Below, piece after piece: positions 1 through 9,271 of a stretch of DNA of 64,000 nucleotides. The notes under the pieces were generated by a model that searched no databases, was not told the DNA's origin, and worked only from the letters and a program-made list of their open reading frames with translations. Origin of the DNA: Jeotgalibacillus terrae (GTDB lineage: Bacteria > Bacillota > Bacilli > Bacillales > Jeotgalibacillaceae); contig NZ_JAFBDK010000002.1 in NCBI RefSeq assembly GCF_016908195.1, forward strand, positions 62,001 through 126,000, written 5' to 3'. Numbering within the stretch: position 1 is the stretch's first letter; every line of letters begins with the position of its first letter. Both the position numbers and the translations under genes were made by a program.

Positions 1-914
1 AGATCATTCAGCATCTCAAGGTAAGCGGTCCCGCCTTCTCCGCCTCCATCAATTGCTTCTTCAATACCGTACTTTTCAAAGAGTTCAGGTACTGCCGCGT
101 TTAACGTATCATCACTCAGCTCAGTCGCAACAAACGTATCAATCTCTGTAAAACCGATATCACTCAGCTGATCATCAAGTTCTGCTGCGTCAAGTCCCGC
201 ATCAATTAACACCGTTGACTGGTCTGCAAATTCAATCACAGCGGCATCTCCTTCATCGTCACCAAGGAAATGTATACGCGTGTCTGACAGTGGTTCATAT
301 AAGTAGTCAGATGTACGTTTTAAAAACAGCGCAAAATGCTGGCGTGACGTTTCCTCGTAAGGACCAAAGCTGCCATCAGCATAACCTGTTGTAATGCCCG
401 CTGCTGCCACACGGCTTATGTAGTCCTGTGTCTCTTCAGGCAGTGACGTCGTATCTGTAAAGGTAATCATGTCATCCCCTGAGATCAGGTTGTACGTTCT
501 TACAAGCACTTTTGCCATCTGACTTCTCGACAGAGTGCCTGCAGAGTCAAAATACAGTTCTCCATTCTGATCCGTCTTCCCCCCGATAATATTAAGGGCA
601 TAAGCAAACTTTACTTCCTCATATCCATACATACCAGGCTTCAGATCAGTGAATCCAGGGTCCTCCCCTTCAAAACCATTAATCTCCTCTTCTGTAAAAC
701 CGATATCACGCAGCAGCATCTGAACGGCATTCAGCCGGTTTACCGGTGCCTCAGGCTTAAACGTGCCATCCGGATAACCGTTGATCACACCTTTTTCAAC
801 GAGCCAATCGATCTCTTCTTCATACATTGTGACATCTGAAAATGATGCAGCTTGTCCGGACAGTGACGGCATAATCAGCAAAAGTAATAGCAGAGTTGTT
901 AAAAGCTTTTTCAT
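1..914 (-). CDS. SLH-domain protein with degenerate MBL-like domain (3' end outside window)
   Basis: The frame is open from an ATG at 914 to the window edge, so the C-terminus is missing. A signal peptide (about residues 1-24) is followed by three SLH repeats (about 25-205), expected to bind secondary cell wall polymer. The following stretch aligns with the ComEC-like MBL domain of the SLH protein at 55236-57011: a strand ending in IDAG, then a segment where that paralog has THPDADH. Here the corresponding residues read ATELSDD, so the metal-binding histidines are absent and the domain is probably not catalytic. Start supported by AAAGGGG upstream. Divergent from the acyltransferase gene. Confidence 0.8.
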   Translation of the reverse strand, partial: MKKLLTTLLLLLLIMPSLSGQAASFSDVTMYEEEIDWLVEKGVINGYPDGTFKPEAPVNRLNAVQMLLRDIGFTEEEINGFEGEDPGFTDLKPGMYGYEEVKFAYALNIIGGKTDQNGELYFDSAGTLSRSQMAKVLVRTYNLISGDDMITFTDTTSLPEETQDYISRVAAAGITTGYADGSFGPYEETSRQHFALFLKRTSDYLYEPLSDTRIHFLGDDEGDAAVIEFADQSTVLIDAGLDAAELDDQLSDIGFTEIDTFVATELSDDTLNAAVPELFEKYGIEEAIDGGGEGGTAYLEMLND

Positions 915-1023
915 AAGTTCCCCTTTCTTATCATTATGACTACAAGTTTATCACAAACAGTGACAAAACCTCATTCCGAGTGGTACGCTTAGTCAGTAAA
1001 AAAGTATTTACAGAGGAGATATT

Positions 1024-2127
1024 ATGCGTAAGGAAAGAATTGAATCACTCAAATTTATGAGGGTAGTTGCCATGAACCTGGTTGTGCTGATTCATGTTAC
1101 AGCACCTGCGATGGTCAATGTGCCCCCTGATCATTTTTTATATGACATTTATTTAATGCTAAATCGTTTCACAAGGTTTGAAGGCGCAGTATTCGTATTT
1201 TTAAGCGGACTTGTACTCTTTTATAATTATGAAGATAAGCCATACACGCTCAAAACCTGGCTGACATTTTACAGACGGAGGTTCATGTTTATTCTTGGTC
1301 CTTACCTTGTCTGGTCCATCTTTTATGAACTCTTTTCCTATTATATGGGGTACCGTCAATACGAAGGGCTCCGTGCAATCTGGGATAACCTGCTAGTCGG
1401 CGGCTCTTATTATCAACTTTACTTTATAATGATTCTCGTACAGCTGTTTTTCTTCACACCGTTTTTCATTTATCTGATTAAAAAGTTTAAGTTCTTAAAC
1501 CGTTATTTCTTTATCATCGGTTTTGTACTCGAATTCCTCTATACAATGTGGAACAGTGAAACCGGTGCGATTACCTTCCCGTTTTTCATGGTTTATCTAG
1601 GAAGCTTCTTCTTTGGCGGCTGGGTTGGTGTTCATTATCAGAAGGTGAAACATCTGTGGAATAAGAAAGCGGCCTTTGGATTCGCTGCGATGACGATTGC
1701 ATTCGGATTGCTCTATACGTATGCCTTCTATTACAGTTATACGATCGGTGATCCGATTATGTCTTACAGTATGCTGACGATTGTAAAACTATTGTTCTTT
1801 GCAGCATCATGCTACCTGTTATTTAAAATGGGTACCTGGATAGAACAGAGTGCTCCATCCCCAATCCTTGCAGTGATTGAGCGGCTCAGAATCTATTCAT
1901 TTGGATTCTATCTTGTACATCCGTTCATTCTGGTGATCTGGTCAAACCTGCTTGTTGCAGAAACATTCCTGGAATTTAACATCTATATTGCACTGCGCTT
2001 CCCGCTCGTCATGCTGAGCACCTATCTCTTTATCAGAGTGTTCCATATCATGTTCCCTAAAGCATGGTTCCTGTTCGGAAACCTGCCGGCAATTAAAAAA
2101 GAATCACCTGAACCATCAAAAAGCTGA
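1024..2127 (+). CDS. Membrane acyltransferase, family 3
   Basis: A 367-residue polytopic protein of about ten hydrophobic segments. The N-terminus carries the acyltransferase-3 signature: an Arg in FMRVVAM and the membrane His in LIHVTAP. Such enzymes O-acylate (usually O-acetylate) extracytoplasmic carbohydrates. It lacks the SGNH extension of OatA-type proteins. Start ATG with AGAGGAG at 1011-1017. Its place between two SLH genes allows a role in modifying the wall polymer that binds SLH domains, but that is inference. A terminator overlaps the stop. Confidence 0.85.
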   Translation: MRKERIESLKFMRVVAMNLVVLIHVTAPAMVNVPPDHFLYDIYLMLNRFTRFEGAVFVFLSGLVLFYNYEDKPYTLKTWLTFYRRRFMFILGPYLVWSIFYELFSYYMGYRQYEGLRAIWDNLLVGGSYYQLYFIMILVQLFFFTPFFIYLIKKFKFLNRYFFIIGFVLEFLYTMWNSETGAITFPFFMVYLGSFFFGGWVGVHYQKVKHLWNKKAAFGFAAMTIAFGLLYTYAFYYSYTIGDPIMSYSMLTIVKLLFFAASCYLLFKMGTWIEQSAPSPILAVIERLRIYSFGFYLVHPFILVIWSNLLVAETFLEFNIYIALRFPLVMLSTYLFIRVFHIMFPKAWFLFGNLPAIKKESPEPSKS

Positions 2128-2147
2128 GACATTGTCTCGGCTTTTTT
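2118..2147 (+). terminator. Rho-independent terminator of the acyltransferase gene
   Basis: Stem AAAAGCTGAGAC / GTCTCGGCTTTT with a 3-base loop and a T run, starting inside the last codons. Confidence 0.85.
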
Positions 2148-2530
2148 CTATTAAAGTTGGCAGTTTGTCGACCTAGAGGAAATGAACAGTCACTTATTAC
2201 ATAACTACTCACTTATGAGACTATAGTCATTATACAATTTCAATTGCTAAAGTTTGAATCAGTCCGGTCAGAAAAGTCAGTAAGTTTACAGGAAAAACAG
2301 GCAATCAAACTATCGAATCATTCATATACTTCCCTAGGTATTCCATTATGATCAAATAATCTGCCTTGTGTATGAGCGCAAAGAATGATTTTGGGGATTT
2401 CAGTAAGTTAATACTTTAATTTTATAACAAACACGTTACAATTATATGTATGTGATGCTAAAGGTGTATATACACCTAACTGAAAGCACACACTTTTATA
2501 CTTAATCAACAATTAGGAGGACATTATACT
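2128..2530. other. 403-bp leader/promoter region of the S-layer-like gene
   Basis: AT-rich region with no convincing ORF and no GGGGACGGAG element. The only clear structure is a perfect 16-bp palindrome at 2462-2477. A strong AGGAGG lies just before the ATG at 2531. No consensus sigma-A promoter could be chosen with confidence. Confidence 0.5.
2462..2477. promoter_or_regulatory. Perfect 16-bp palindrome upstream of the S-layer-like gene
   Basis: AGGTGTATATACACCT, perfectly self-complementary, 53 bp before the start codon. It could be a dimeric regulator site or a small leader hairpin. No known regulator is assigned. Confidence 0.4.
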
Positions 2531-5374
2531 ATGTCAGTAAATCGTAAATTTTTAGCTGGAACAGTAACGACTGCACTTGTTGCATCTGCTGTTGCACCGG
2601 CTGCAGCTGCTGAAGAAGCACAATATAACGCTCAGGAAGAACTTTTCACAGATGTTCCTGAAACAAACTCACACTTTGAAAATATCTATAAAGCAGTAGA
2701 CTACGGTCTATTAAGCGGTTATCCGGACGGCACTTTCAAGCCGCTAAACGCACTTACTCGTTCAAACGTTGTAAAAGCACTTGGTAAATTCGTGATCGCT
2801 TCTGAAGGTTATGACAACCTTGCAGACTACCTTGCAGACAACGACCTTTCAAGCGTTGAACCTTTCAACGACGTGACTGCTGATTCACGTGACTCAGAGC
2901 TTTATAACTTCTCACTAATCGTAAAAGAAGCAGGGATTTTCCAGGGAAGCAACAACAACCTGATGCCTTCAAACAATATCACTCGTCAACAGATGGCACA
3001 GGTAATCGTAAATGCTTTCAGCCTTGACGAAGTGGAAACCGATAACGAAGCTGTTGTTGAAGACCTTGACACAGCATTCTCAAGCTACCGTGATGACATC
3101 CAGATCCTTGCTAACCTTGGCGTTACAACAGTATCTAACTTCCGTCCACTTGACGAAACTTCACGTGGTCACCTGGCTTCATTCCTGACAACTGCTTATG
3201 AAGTCTCGACTGATGAAGATGGTGAAGAACTTGCTTCAGGGATTTCTGGATTTGTCTCACAAGATGATAACGCTCCCGCTGAAGGTGCAGTCGTTTCAAT
3301 CGGCGATCAGGAAGCTGTAACTGACGAAAATGGTTTCTTCCAGCTTCTGAATGTACCTGCTGGTGATGCAGAAGTTTCTATCACTAAAGAAGGCTACAAA
3401 ACAGTTAAAAAGGATGCAACGATTCTTGAAGACACTGTGACTGCTTTTGATGGTGATCTAGGTGATAAGATTGTTACTACTGCTATTTCTGTAACAGGTA
3501 ATATCGTGAATGGAGATACTGGTGCTGATGTTGATAATGCGATTGTATCTATCCAGAAACTTGATGAAGAAGGTGAATGGACAGAACTTCTATCTCAGGA
3601 AGATGTAGATGGTTCTTACGAAGTTAAAAACGATAAGGACGTTCTTGAGCTTGGCGGAGAATACCGTCTGGTTGTTGAAGCTGATGGCTTCAAATCATAC
3701 ACTCAGGACATCACTTTAGATGATCAGAAAACTGTTAACACTCTTGCCGGTATTCAGCTTGATGAGATCGAAAAAATGGACCTAACAGTGAACGTAACGG
3801 ACGCTGCCGGTGATGAAGTAACGACAGCAAACGTGAAGGTTTATGAAGAAGGAAATGATACTCCTGTACTTGAAAGAACTGATGAGTTTGATTTCAGCGA
3901 CCTTCAACTTGAGAGCGGTTCTTATGAGCTTGTAATCGATGATGGAACTTCTGCAGTTTCATATACTGAACTAACAATTGAAGAAGGTACTGACCTTACA
4001 ACTGATGTTCAGCTAGAAGAAGGTAATGAAGTAACTGCAAAATTCGGTTTGGAAGAAGTTGATGTTGACTTTGATTCTGAAGGTGCTATTCAAGTAGAAT
4101 TACTTCGAGGCGGAACATCAGTTGTTACAGAGACGCTTACAGGTTCTGATGAAGATTCAATTACTGCTACATTTAGCCGTGTGGCACCAGCTGATTATTC
4201 ACTTCGTATAAGTGGTGATTACGTTCAGACAAAAACTTTCCCATCATTTACTGTAGATGGAGATGAAACAGTTGAAGAACGTGTTATGACTGCTGGAGTT
4301 GTAATTGGAACTGTTTTAAATGATAACGAGGCAGTTGTCAATCTGCTTAATGAAGAAGGAGAAATTGTAGAAACTACTACTCCTAGTGATGAAGGTGTAT
4401 ACAAGTTCTCAGGTATTGCCTCTGGTGATTATACAGTAGAAGTTATCTCTGAGACTAGAAAGAATGCATCTGCTGAAGTAACAGTTAGTTCAAATACTTC
4501 TACTCCTCAGAACTTTGATTTAGGTGTTCTGCCTACTTCTGCAAGTGTATCAGGAGTCGTTCGGATTGAAGGAAGCTTGGCCGCTGTAAATTCAGGAACA
4601 ATCGCGTATTATAATGAAGATGGTGAACTTGCAGCTTCAACAGAGATTACTGATGGTAAATACACAGTTACAGAGTTAGTTGCCGGCACTTATGAAGTAG
4701 TCGTTCGTGATGGTGAAAATGCTGAAAACCCAGACCAAACTGAAATTGATACGTTAACTGATTCAATTACAGTAGTAGCTGGCGATGAACTGACTAGCAT
4801 TAATTATCTTGCTAAGCAAGGCGGCGACGCTGCACTTGAAATCACTGCAGTAGACAGTGAAGGTGAAGAAATCGATCTTACTGATGCTGTTGTAGAACTA
4901 ACAGACGCTTATTATGCAAATGATGAAGACGATGAAACAACTGACCTTGGCGTATGGAACACTACTGCTGATGCATCAACAATTTCATTCGATAACCTTT
5001 CTGCAGGTACTTACGACTTCGATCTAACACTTGGTAGCTTTGTTGACTACGAAGGTACAGCAACAATCGCCTCAGGCGAAGCAGCTGAACTTGAAATCAC
5101 GCTTGAAGAAACTGCTTCTCAGCGTGAAGTTGATTTCAAAGTACTGGATGAAAGCAATGTTGATAAAACATCAAGCGTTAAAGCAGTCATCTTTAACGAA
5201 GATGGAACAGTTAAAGAAGTACTTGCTGATGATGCAACTTCTGTTGACCTGATGGACGGCGATTACACAATCGCGTTCTACCTTGACGGTTATGCAGTAT
5301 CAACACGTGACTTCACAGTTGACGGCGAAGATGTAACGATCCCGGTTGTTCAGCTTGTAGAAATCTCTAACTAA
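2531..5374 (+). CDS. S-layer-like SLH protein with carboxypeptidase-regulatory-like repeats
   Basis: A 947-residue, very acidic secreted protein. Signal peptide with AAAEEA cleavage region near residue 28. Three SLH repeats (about 37-225), the first ending in GYPDGTFKP, are followed by about seven beta-sandwich repeats of the carboxypeptidase regulatory/Ig type. The first reads ISGFVSQ...GFFQLLNVPAGD, ending EGYKTV; later ones keep the G(S/D)Y(E/T) turn. No catalytic residues are apparent, so a structural surface role is likely. Strong AGGAGG and a long leader fit high expression, but whether this is the main S-layer protein cannot be read from sequence. Confidence 0.85.
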   Translation: MSVNRKFLAGTVTTALVASAVAPAAAAEEAQYNAQEELFTDVPETNSHFENIYKAVDYGLLSGYPDGTFKPLNALTRSNVVKALGKFVIASEGYDNLADYLADNDLSSVEPFNDVTADSRDSELYNFSLIVKEAGIFQGSNNNLMPSNNITRQQMAQVIVNAFSLDEVETDNEAVVEDLDTAFSSYRDDIQILANLGVTTVSNFRPLDETSRGHLASFLTTAYEVSTDEDGEELASGISGFVSQDDNAPAEGAVVSIGDQEAVTDENGFFQLLNVPAGDAEVSITKEGYKTVKKDATILEDTVTAFDGDLGDKIVTTAISVTGNIVNGDTGADVDNAIVSIQKLDEEGEWTELLSQEDVDGSYEVKNDKDVLELGGEYRLVVEADGFKSYTQDITLDDQKTVNTLAGIQLDEIEKMDLTVNVTDAAGDEVTTANVKVYEEGNDTPVLERTDEFDFSDLQLESGSYELVIDDGTSAVSYTELTIEEGTDLTTDVQLEEGNEVTAKFGLEEVDVDFDSEGAIQVELLRGGTSVVTETLTGSDEDSITATFSRVAPADYSLRISGDYVQTKTFPSFTVDGDETVEERVMTAGVVIGTVLNDNEAVVNLLNEEGEIVETTTPSDEGVYKFSGIASGDYTVEVISETRKNASAEVTVSSNTSTPQNFDLGVLPTSASVSGVVRIEGSLAAVNSGTIAYYNEDGELAASTEITDGKYTVTELVAGTYEVVVRDGENAENPDQTEIDTLTDSITVVAGDELTSINYLAKQGGDAALEITAVDSEGEEIDLTDAVVELTDAYYANDEDDETTDLGVWNTTADASTISFDNLSAGTYDFDLTLGSFVDYEGTATIASGEAAELEITLEETASQREVDFKVLDESNVDKTSSVKAVIFNEDGTVKEVLADDATSVDLMDGDYTIAFYLDGYAVSTRDFTVDGEDVTIPVVQLVEISN

Positions 5375-5383
5375 TATTTGTTT

Positions 5384-5427
5384 AAAGAAGCATCTCAAGG
5401 CTTAACCGCCAAGAGATGCTTCTTTTT
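5384..5427. terminator. Bidirectional terminator
   Basis: Stem AAAGAAGCATCTC / GAGATGCTTCTTT between convergent genes, with T runs on both strands. It overlaps the end of the diguanylate cyclase gene. Confidence 0.85.
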
Positions 5428-6535
5428 CTTTTACTGACTCTTTTTGCGCCTTTGTTGCGAGATCATACAACGCGCATACCTGATTTCTACCGGCCTGCTT
5501 AGCGATATAAAGGGCACTGTCAGCGCTTTCAAAAAGCTCTTCTTTTAGATCGGCGTGCGTATGACTGACACCTGAAGAAACTGTAAGATGCAGTGCAGTG
5601 CCATCTTTTAATTTGAAGGTGTGATCATCAATTCCCCGACGGACTTTTTCAGCAAGTTTTTTCAACTCTTGCTTGTTTATATCCGGCAGCAGCACTGTAA
5701 ACTCTTCTCCTCCATTTCTCGAGATAATTCCCTGGTGACCGGTAAGTTCTCTTAGACGTATCGCCACTTCTTTTAACACCTCATCGCCGGCTGAATGGCC
5801 GAATGTATCATTAATCTGTTTAAAGTAATCTATATCAAGCATAATCAGGCCTACCGGATTACCGGTTTCAATATATTCATTCATATAATGATTGTAATAG
5901 TGATCAAATGACCTGACATTAAAAAGTTCAGTCAGCGGATCTTTTCGCGCATTTTCCTGAATTTCATAAAATGTATCCGTCGCTTTACGGATATATCTCG
6001 CAAAGTAGAGGACAAAATAGCCGCCACCGATGGCCATAACTGCATGAAACAGTGCGGCTCCCGCTACCTCTACGATTGAATCTGACACAATCCAGAATGC
6101 GATAAAAAAGATCGAATGTGCATACACCAGCAGGAGCGTCCATTTTTTCCACACGCCCCATTTAACATACTGACCAATAAGCCCCGTTCCAAGTCCGATC
6201 GCCAGAATCATAAAAAGCGCAACGTGAGATGAATAGTTCACATCAATCATATACCGGCCCGCAATCACAACGCCTGAAGCAATCATAGCCGGAATAAACC
6301 CGCCATAAAAAGCCACCATTGCGATTGCCACGTGCCTGAGATCAAGTATCGTAATATCATTTATCGTAAAGCTGAAGTTCATTAATAACACACCAAACAC
6401 ACCCGCAATCAGTCCGTCAATTACTTTAAGACTAAGTCCGGATTGAAGCTTCAGTTGATTCCTTTTAAACAGCTGATGCCATACAAAAGTAAAAGAGATC
6501 ATGATCGAAATATTAATAATAAAATCTCTTAACAT
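5402..6535 (-). CDS. Diguanylate cyclase with LytS-type 5TM sensor
   Basis: A 377-residue membrane protein with five to six N-terminal helices (about 8-185), including LIAGVFGVLLM and the DLRHVAIAMVAFYGG region typical of 5TM receptors of the LytS-YhcK type. A GGDEF domain follows (about 197-360) with DPLTELFN, LDIDYFKQIND and an intact GGEEF active-site loop near 280. It should make cyclic di-GMP from two GTP. No RxxD inhibitory site is visible before GGEEF, so product inhibition may be absent. Ligand unknown. Confidence 0.9.
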   Translation of the reverse strand: MLRDFIINISIMISFTFVWHQLFKRNQLKLQSGLSLKVIDGLIAGVFGVLLMNFSFTINDITILDLRHVAIAMVAFYGGFIPAMIASGVVIAGRYMIDVNYSSHVALFMILAIGLGTGLIGQYVKWGVWKKWTLLLVYAHSIFFIAFWIVSDSIVEVAGAALFHAVMAIGGGYFVLYFARYIRKATDTFYEIQENARKDPLTELFNVRSFDHYYNHYMNEYIETGNPVGLIMLDIDYFKQINDTFGHSAGDEVLKEVAIRLRELTGHQGIISRNGGEEFTVLLPDINKQELKKLAEKVRRGIDDHTFKLKDGTALHLTVSSGVSHTHADLKEELFESADSALYIAKQAGRNQVCALYDLATKAQKESVKEKEASLGG

Positions 6536-6724
6536 CCTTTCGCTTCCCCTCGAATGCTGAATTTTTCGACATTTTTGATATTATAACATATCCAGGGTAG
6601 GATGACTTATAAAATACCTATAAATCAAACAAAATTATACTATATATAATCCTCCTTTTTACCCTTTTCAAATATCAAACTGAATCCGATGATATAGATA
6701 TCAGGTTAAAGAGGAGCTGAAATC

Positions 6725-7915
6725 GTGAATAAAATGGTCAAATCATCATTTTTCATCCTTTCAACAGCAGCATTCTTTACAACAGCGCCGGAGCAGGTAT
6801 CCGCTGAAGAACATACCGTCAGCCCGGGTGATACGCTTTACAAAATTGCTAAAGAACACAATATAACAGTTGATCATTTGAAAAAGGTGAATCGTCTGCA
6901 AACTGAAACCATTTATGTCAATCAGGTTTTAGATATTTCACCGGCAATAGAAGTAACAGATACTGCTACACTCAAAACAGCTCAGAATAGACCTGATGAA
7001 TCAGCAGAAATCTATACTGTAAAAGCCGGCGACAGCCTTTCTAAAATCGCAGTCACAAACGGTGTAACCGTTCCGGATCTTGTTACATGGAACAAGCTTC
7101 CAACTAAAAAAATCATGGTTGGTCAACAGCTGACCGTACGATATAAAAAAGTGGTTTCTCCCCCGCCAGCTGAAGAAAAGCCTTCGAATCATACATATAC
7201 CGTAAAGGCGGGAGACAGTTTATCAAAAATCGCCTCACAATATAAAGTAACAATTCAACAACTGATAGATTGGAACAGGCTCAGCTCCACTATCATCTAT
7301 GTAGACCAGCAGCTCATCATCCATTCAGGCGGGGATGTACTGCCGCCGGATGATACCGGCAATGCAGATTTATACAAAGTAAAGTCCGGTGATACACTTT
7401 TTCAGATCGCTCTGAAACACAATGTCAAAATGAATGAACTTCTTCAGTGGAATAATCTGAAGTCTCCAAGAATTTTTGTAAATCAGACGCTTCATGTCAA
7501 AAAGCCTGAAGGTCCCACACACGTGGTAAAACCGCCCGTGGAAGTACCTGATAAGGCGTCTGACGTGATTGAAATTGCCATGCAGCAAATCGGTGTTCCG
7601 TACGTATGGGCAGGCAACACACCCGACGGATTCGATTGCAGCGGCTTTATTCATTACGTGATGAATGAAGCGGGACAATCTATGGGCCGGCATAATACGC
7701 AGGGGTTTTATGACCGTTCATATGAAGTCAGCAAGCCTGAACCAGGTGACCTCGTGTTTTTTGAAGATACCTATAAGTCCGGCATCTCACATATGGGTAT
7801 TTATATTGGAAACAACCAGATGATCCACGCAGCTGATAACATCGGCGTCATCATCAGCTCACTTGATAATGTATATTGGAAAAAACACTTTGAAAGCTTT
7901 AAAAGATTTTACTGA
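6725..7915 (+). CDS. LysM x4 / NlpC-P60 peptidoglycan endopeptidase
   Basis: A 396-residue secreted wall hydrolase starting at GTG, with AAAGAGGAG about 8 bases upstream. Signal peptide (1-27), four LysM modules (about 29-260, each with (S/A)GD(T/S)L), then NlpC/P60 (about 280-396). The catalytic Cys is in DGFDCSGF, the His in GISHMGIYIG and the polar third residue in MIHA. The family cuts D-gamma-glutamyl-meso-DAP bonds. A paralog lies at 42069-43307; both resemble the LytF/CwlS group. No neighbour forms an operon with it. Confidence 0.92.
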   Translation: MNKMVKSSFFILSTAAFFTTAPEQVSAEEHTVSPGDTLYKIAKEHNITVDHLKKVNRLQTETIYVNQVLDISPAIEVTDTATLKTAQNRPDESAEIYTVKAGDSLSKIAVTNGVTVPDLVTWNKLPTKKIMVGQQLTVRYKKVVSPPPAEEKPSNHTYTVKAGDSLSKIASQYKVTIQQLIDWNRLSSTIIYVDQQLIIHSGGDVLPPDDTGNADLYKVKSGDTLFQIALKHNVKMNELLQWNNLKSPRIFVNQTLHVKKPEGPTHVVKPPVEVPDKASDVIEIAMQQIGVPYVWAGNTPDGFDCSGFIHYVMNEAGQSMGRHNTQGFYDRSYEVSKPEPGDLVFFEDTYKSGISHMGIYIGNNQMIHAADNIGVIISSLDNVYWKKHFESFKRFY

Positions 7916-7938
7916 ACCCGTCAATCTGGCGGGTTTTT
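7915..7938 (+). terminator. Rho-independent terminator of the LysM/NlpC gene
   Basis: Stem AACCCGTC / GGCGGGTT followed by TTTTT. Confidence 0.85.
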
Positions 7939-7961
7939 CTTATGGTTATATATTGCCATCT

Positions 7962-7991
7962 TTGACCCTATGAAAACTTTTTTTGTATAAA
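7962..7991 (+). promoter_or_regulatory. Sigma-A-like promoter of the gene at 8084
   Basis: -35 TTGACC (7962-7967), 18-base spacer, -10 TATAAA (7986-7991), about 92 bases before the TTG start. Confidence 0.6.
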
Positions 7992-8083
7992 TATGTTCTT
8001 TATCGTTGCAAGCAAGGAAAATATATACTACTATTATATGAGACTATTTAACCATATGTTTTTCTATTATTGGAGGAGATTTC

Positions 8084-8977
8084 TTGAAAAAGGATAACTG
8101 GGAGCTCAATATTTCATATGATGACTACGCATATGAAGTTACAGGAGATTTCAAAAACGTCGAGGAACATTTATCACTTGCAATTAATCACTTGCAAAAA
8201 GCTGAAGCTACCAACGAAAAAATTAAGTTTGACCTCAGGATTTACGGTAAAGCACCTTCAAAAATAGAAGAACTCTCAAAAGTAAATCAAACGACAATTG
8301 AGATCGACACAGAACTAAAATCGTTTGTAGACTCACTTGGTACAAGGATCGAATGGATCTACTGCCTGGGATTAAGCTATTACGCAAATCTGGTCAACCA
8401 GAACAATATCGCAACAGCCAAATCACTTAAACAACTATACACAGCAGCCGATATCCGTCCGCCTCAAAACATACATTTATGCATCAACCAGTGCGTACGG
8501 AAAAAATACCTGCAGCCGATCGGCAAATCAGTCGGCCAGAAAGCTTATTACATTACAGATGAAGGTATCACATTCATCGAGCAGCAAATTCAAAACGGCA
8601 AAACCAGCCAAAAAGAACTAGAATATGAATCTGAAGAACAAAAAGAAGCAGTTGAAACTTTCATCTCAACACTATCTAAAAAAAATCGTGCATCCTTGGA
8701 CCAAATGAATGGCATGAGCGAAAAAATCCTGCTCATGATGCACCTCATGAAAAAAACAGGCCTGACAAAACCAGTACGCCCCCACCTCATCTACATGCTG
8801 ATGGTACGCGTATTCGGCTACGACGGCCTCCCCCGCTCAGTCCACCTCGGACTAAGCAGAACCAGACCGTTAACCAAAAAAGTAAAACTCTCCAATAAAG
8901 TACATTACATGCTGACTCAGGAAGGCATTGAGTGGGCTGAGGAGAAAGCTGTTGAGGGGCAGAGTGCAGATTTTTAG
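8084..8977 (+). CDS. Unknown protein with duplicated winged-helix-like region
   Basis: A 297-residue soluble protein without signal peptide, not recognised. TTG start with TGGAGGAG 6-7 bases upstream. Residues about 100-172 and 205-290 look like two copies of one unit: a helical part, a basic helix (NQCVRKKYL, then RTRPLTKKV) and a final YYITDEGITF / HYMLTQEGIEW motif reminiscent of winged-helix wings. The N-terminus (about 1-60) has alternating beta/alpha pattern. A nucleic-acid or protein-interaction role is possible. It has its own promoter and terminator. Confidence 0.6.
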   Translation: MKKDNWELNISYDDYAYEVTGDFKNVEEHLSLAINHLQKAEATNEKIKFDLRIYGKAPSKIEELSKVNQTTIEIDTELKSFVDSLGTRIEWIYCLGLSYYANLVNQNNIATAKSLKQLYTAADIRPPQNIHLCINQCVRKKYLQPIGKSVGQKAYYITDEGITFIEQQIQNGKTSQKELEYESEEQKEAVETFISTLSKKNRASLDQMNGMSEKILLMMHLMKKTGLTKPVRPHLIYMLMVRVFGYDGLPRSVHLGLSRTRPLTKKVKLSNKVHYMLTQEGIEWAEEKAVEGQSADF

Positions 8978-8988
8978 GGGGACTTATT

Positions 8989-9068
8989 GGGGACGGAGTT
9001 TATACTCCACTTTCCAGCTGAGATCGGGGACAGAGTTCACACTCCACTTTCGCTATGAACTCTGTCCC
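8989..9068. repeat. REP-like element: CGGAG arm plus CAGAG-type hairpin
   Basis: A GGGGACGGAGTT arm at 8989, then a 43-bp palindrome (9026-9068) whose two ends are GGGGACAGAGTT and AACTCTGTCCCC, so both arms are of the CAGAG type. Confidence 0.85.
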
Positions 9069-9094
9069 CGTTGTTTACGTTGTTCTATTCAAAT

Positions 9095-9134
9095 AAGCCT
9101 TGCTGTCTGCATCAGACAGCAAGGCTTTAGTTTT
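9095..9134 (+). terminator. Rho-independent terminator of the gene at 8084
   Basis: Stem AAGCCTTGCTGTCTG / AGACAGCAAGGCTT with a 4-base loop, then TAGTTTT. It sits between two repeat blocks. Confidence 0.85.
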
Positions 9135-9157
9135 GGGTTGGGTATTGTGCTTGGCTT

Positions 9158-9266
9158 GGGGACGGAGTTGGCACTCCACTTTCGACACGAACTCTGTCCC
9201 TTGATCTTGGAGTGTAAACTCCGTCCCCACCTGCTATCCCAAAAACAGAGTGTAAACTCCGTCCCC
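9158..9266. repeat. REP-like element: 71-bp unit plus extra arm
   Basis: Unit 9158-9228 is GGGGACGGAGTT, then AACTCTGTCCC, then AACTCCGTCCCC. An additional AACTCCGTCCCC arm ends at 9266, six bases before the chemoreceptor stop. Confidence 0.9.
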
Positions 9267-9271
9267 ATCAA

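Noticed and set aside
5402-6535. Loss of GGDEF activity
   Set aside because: The motif is GGEEF, which is an active variant; surrounding metal and substrate residues look normal.
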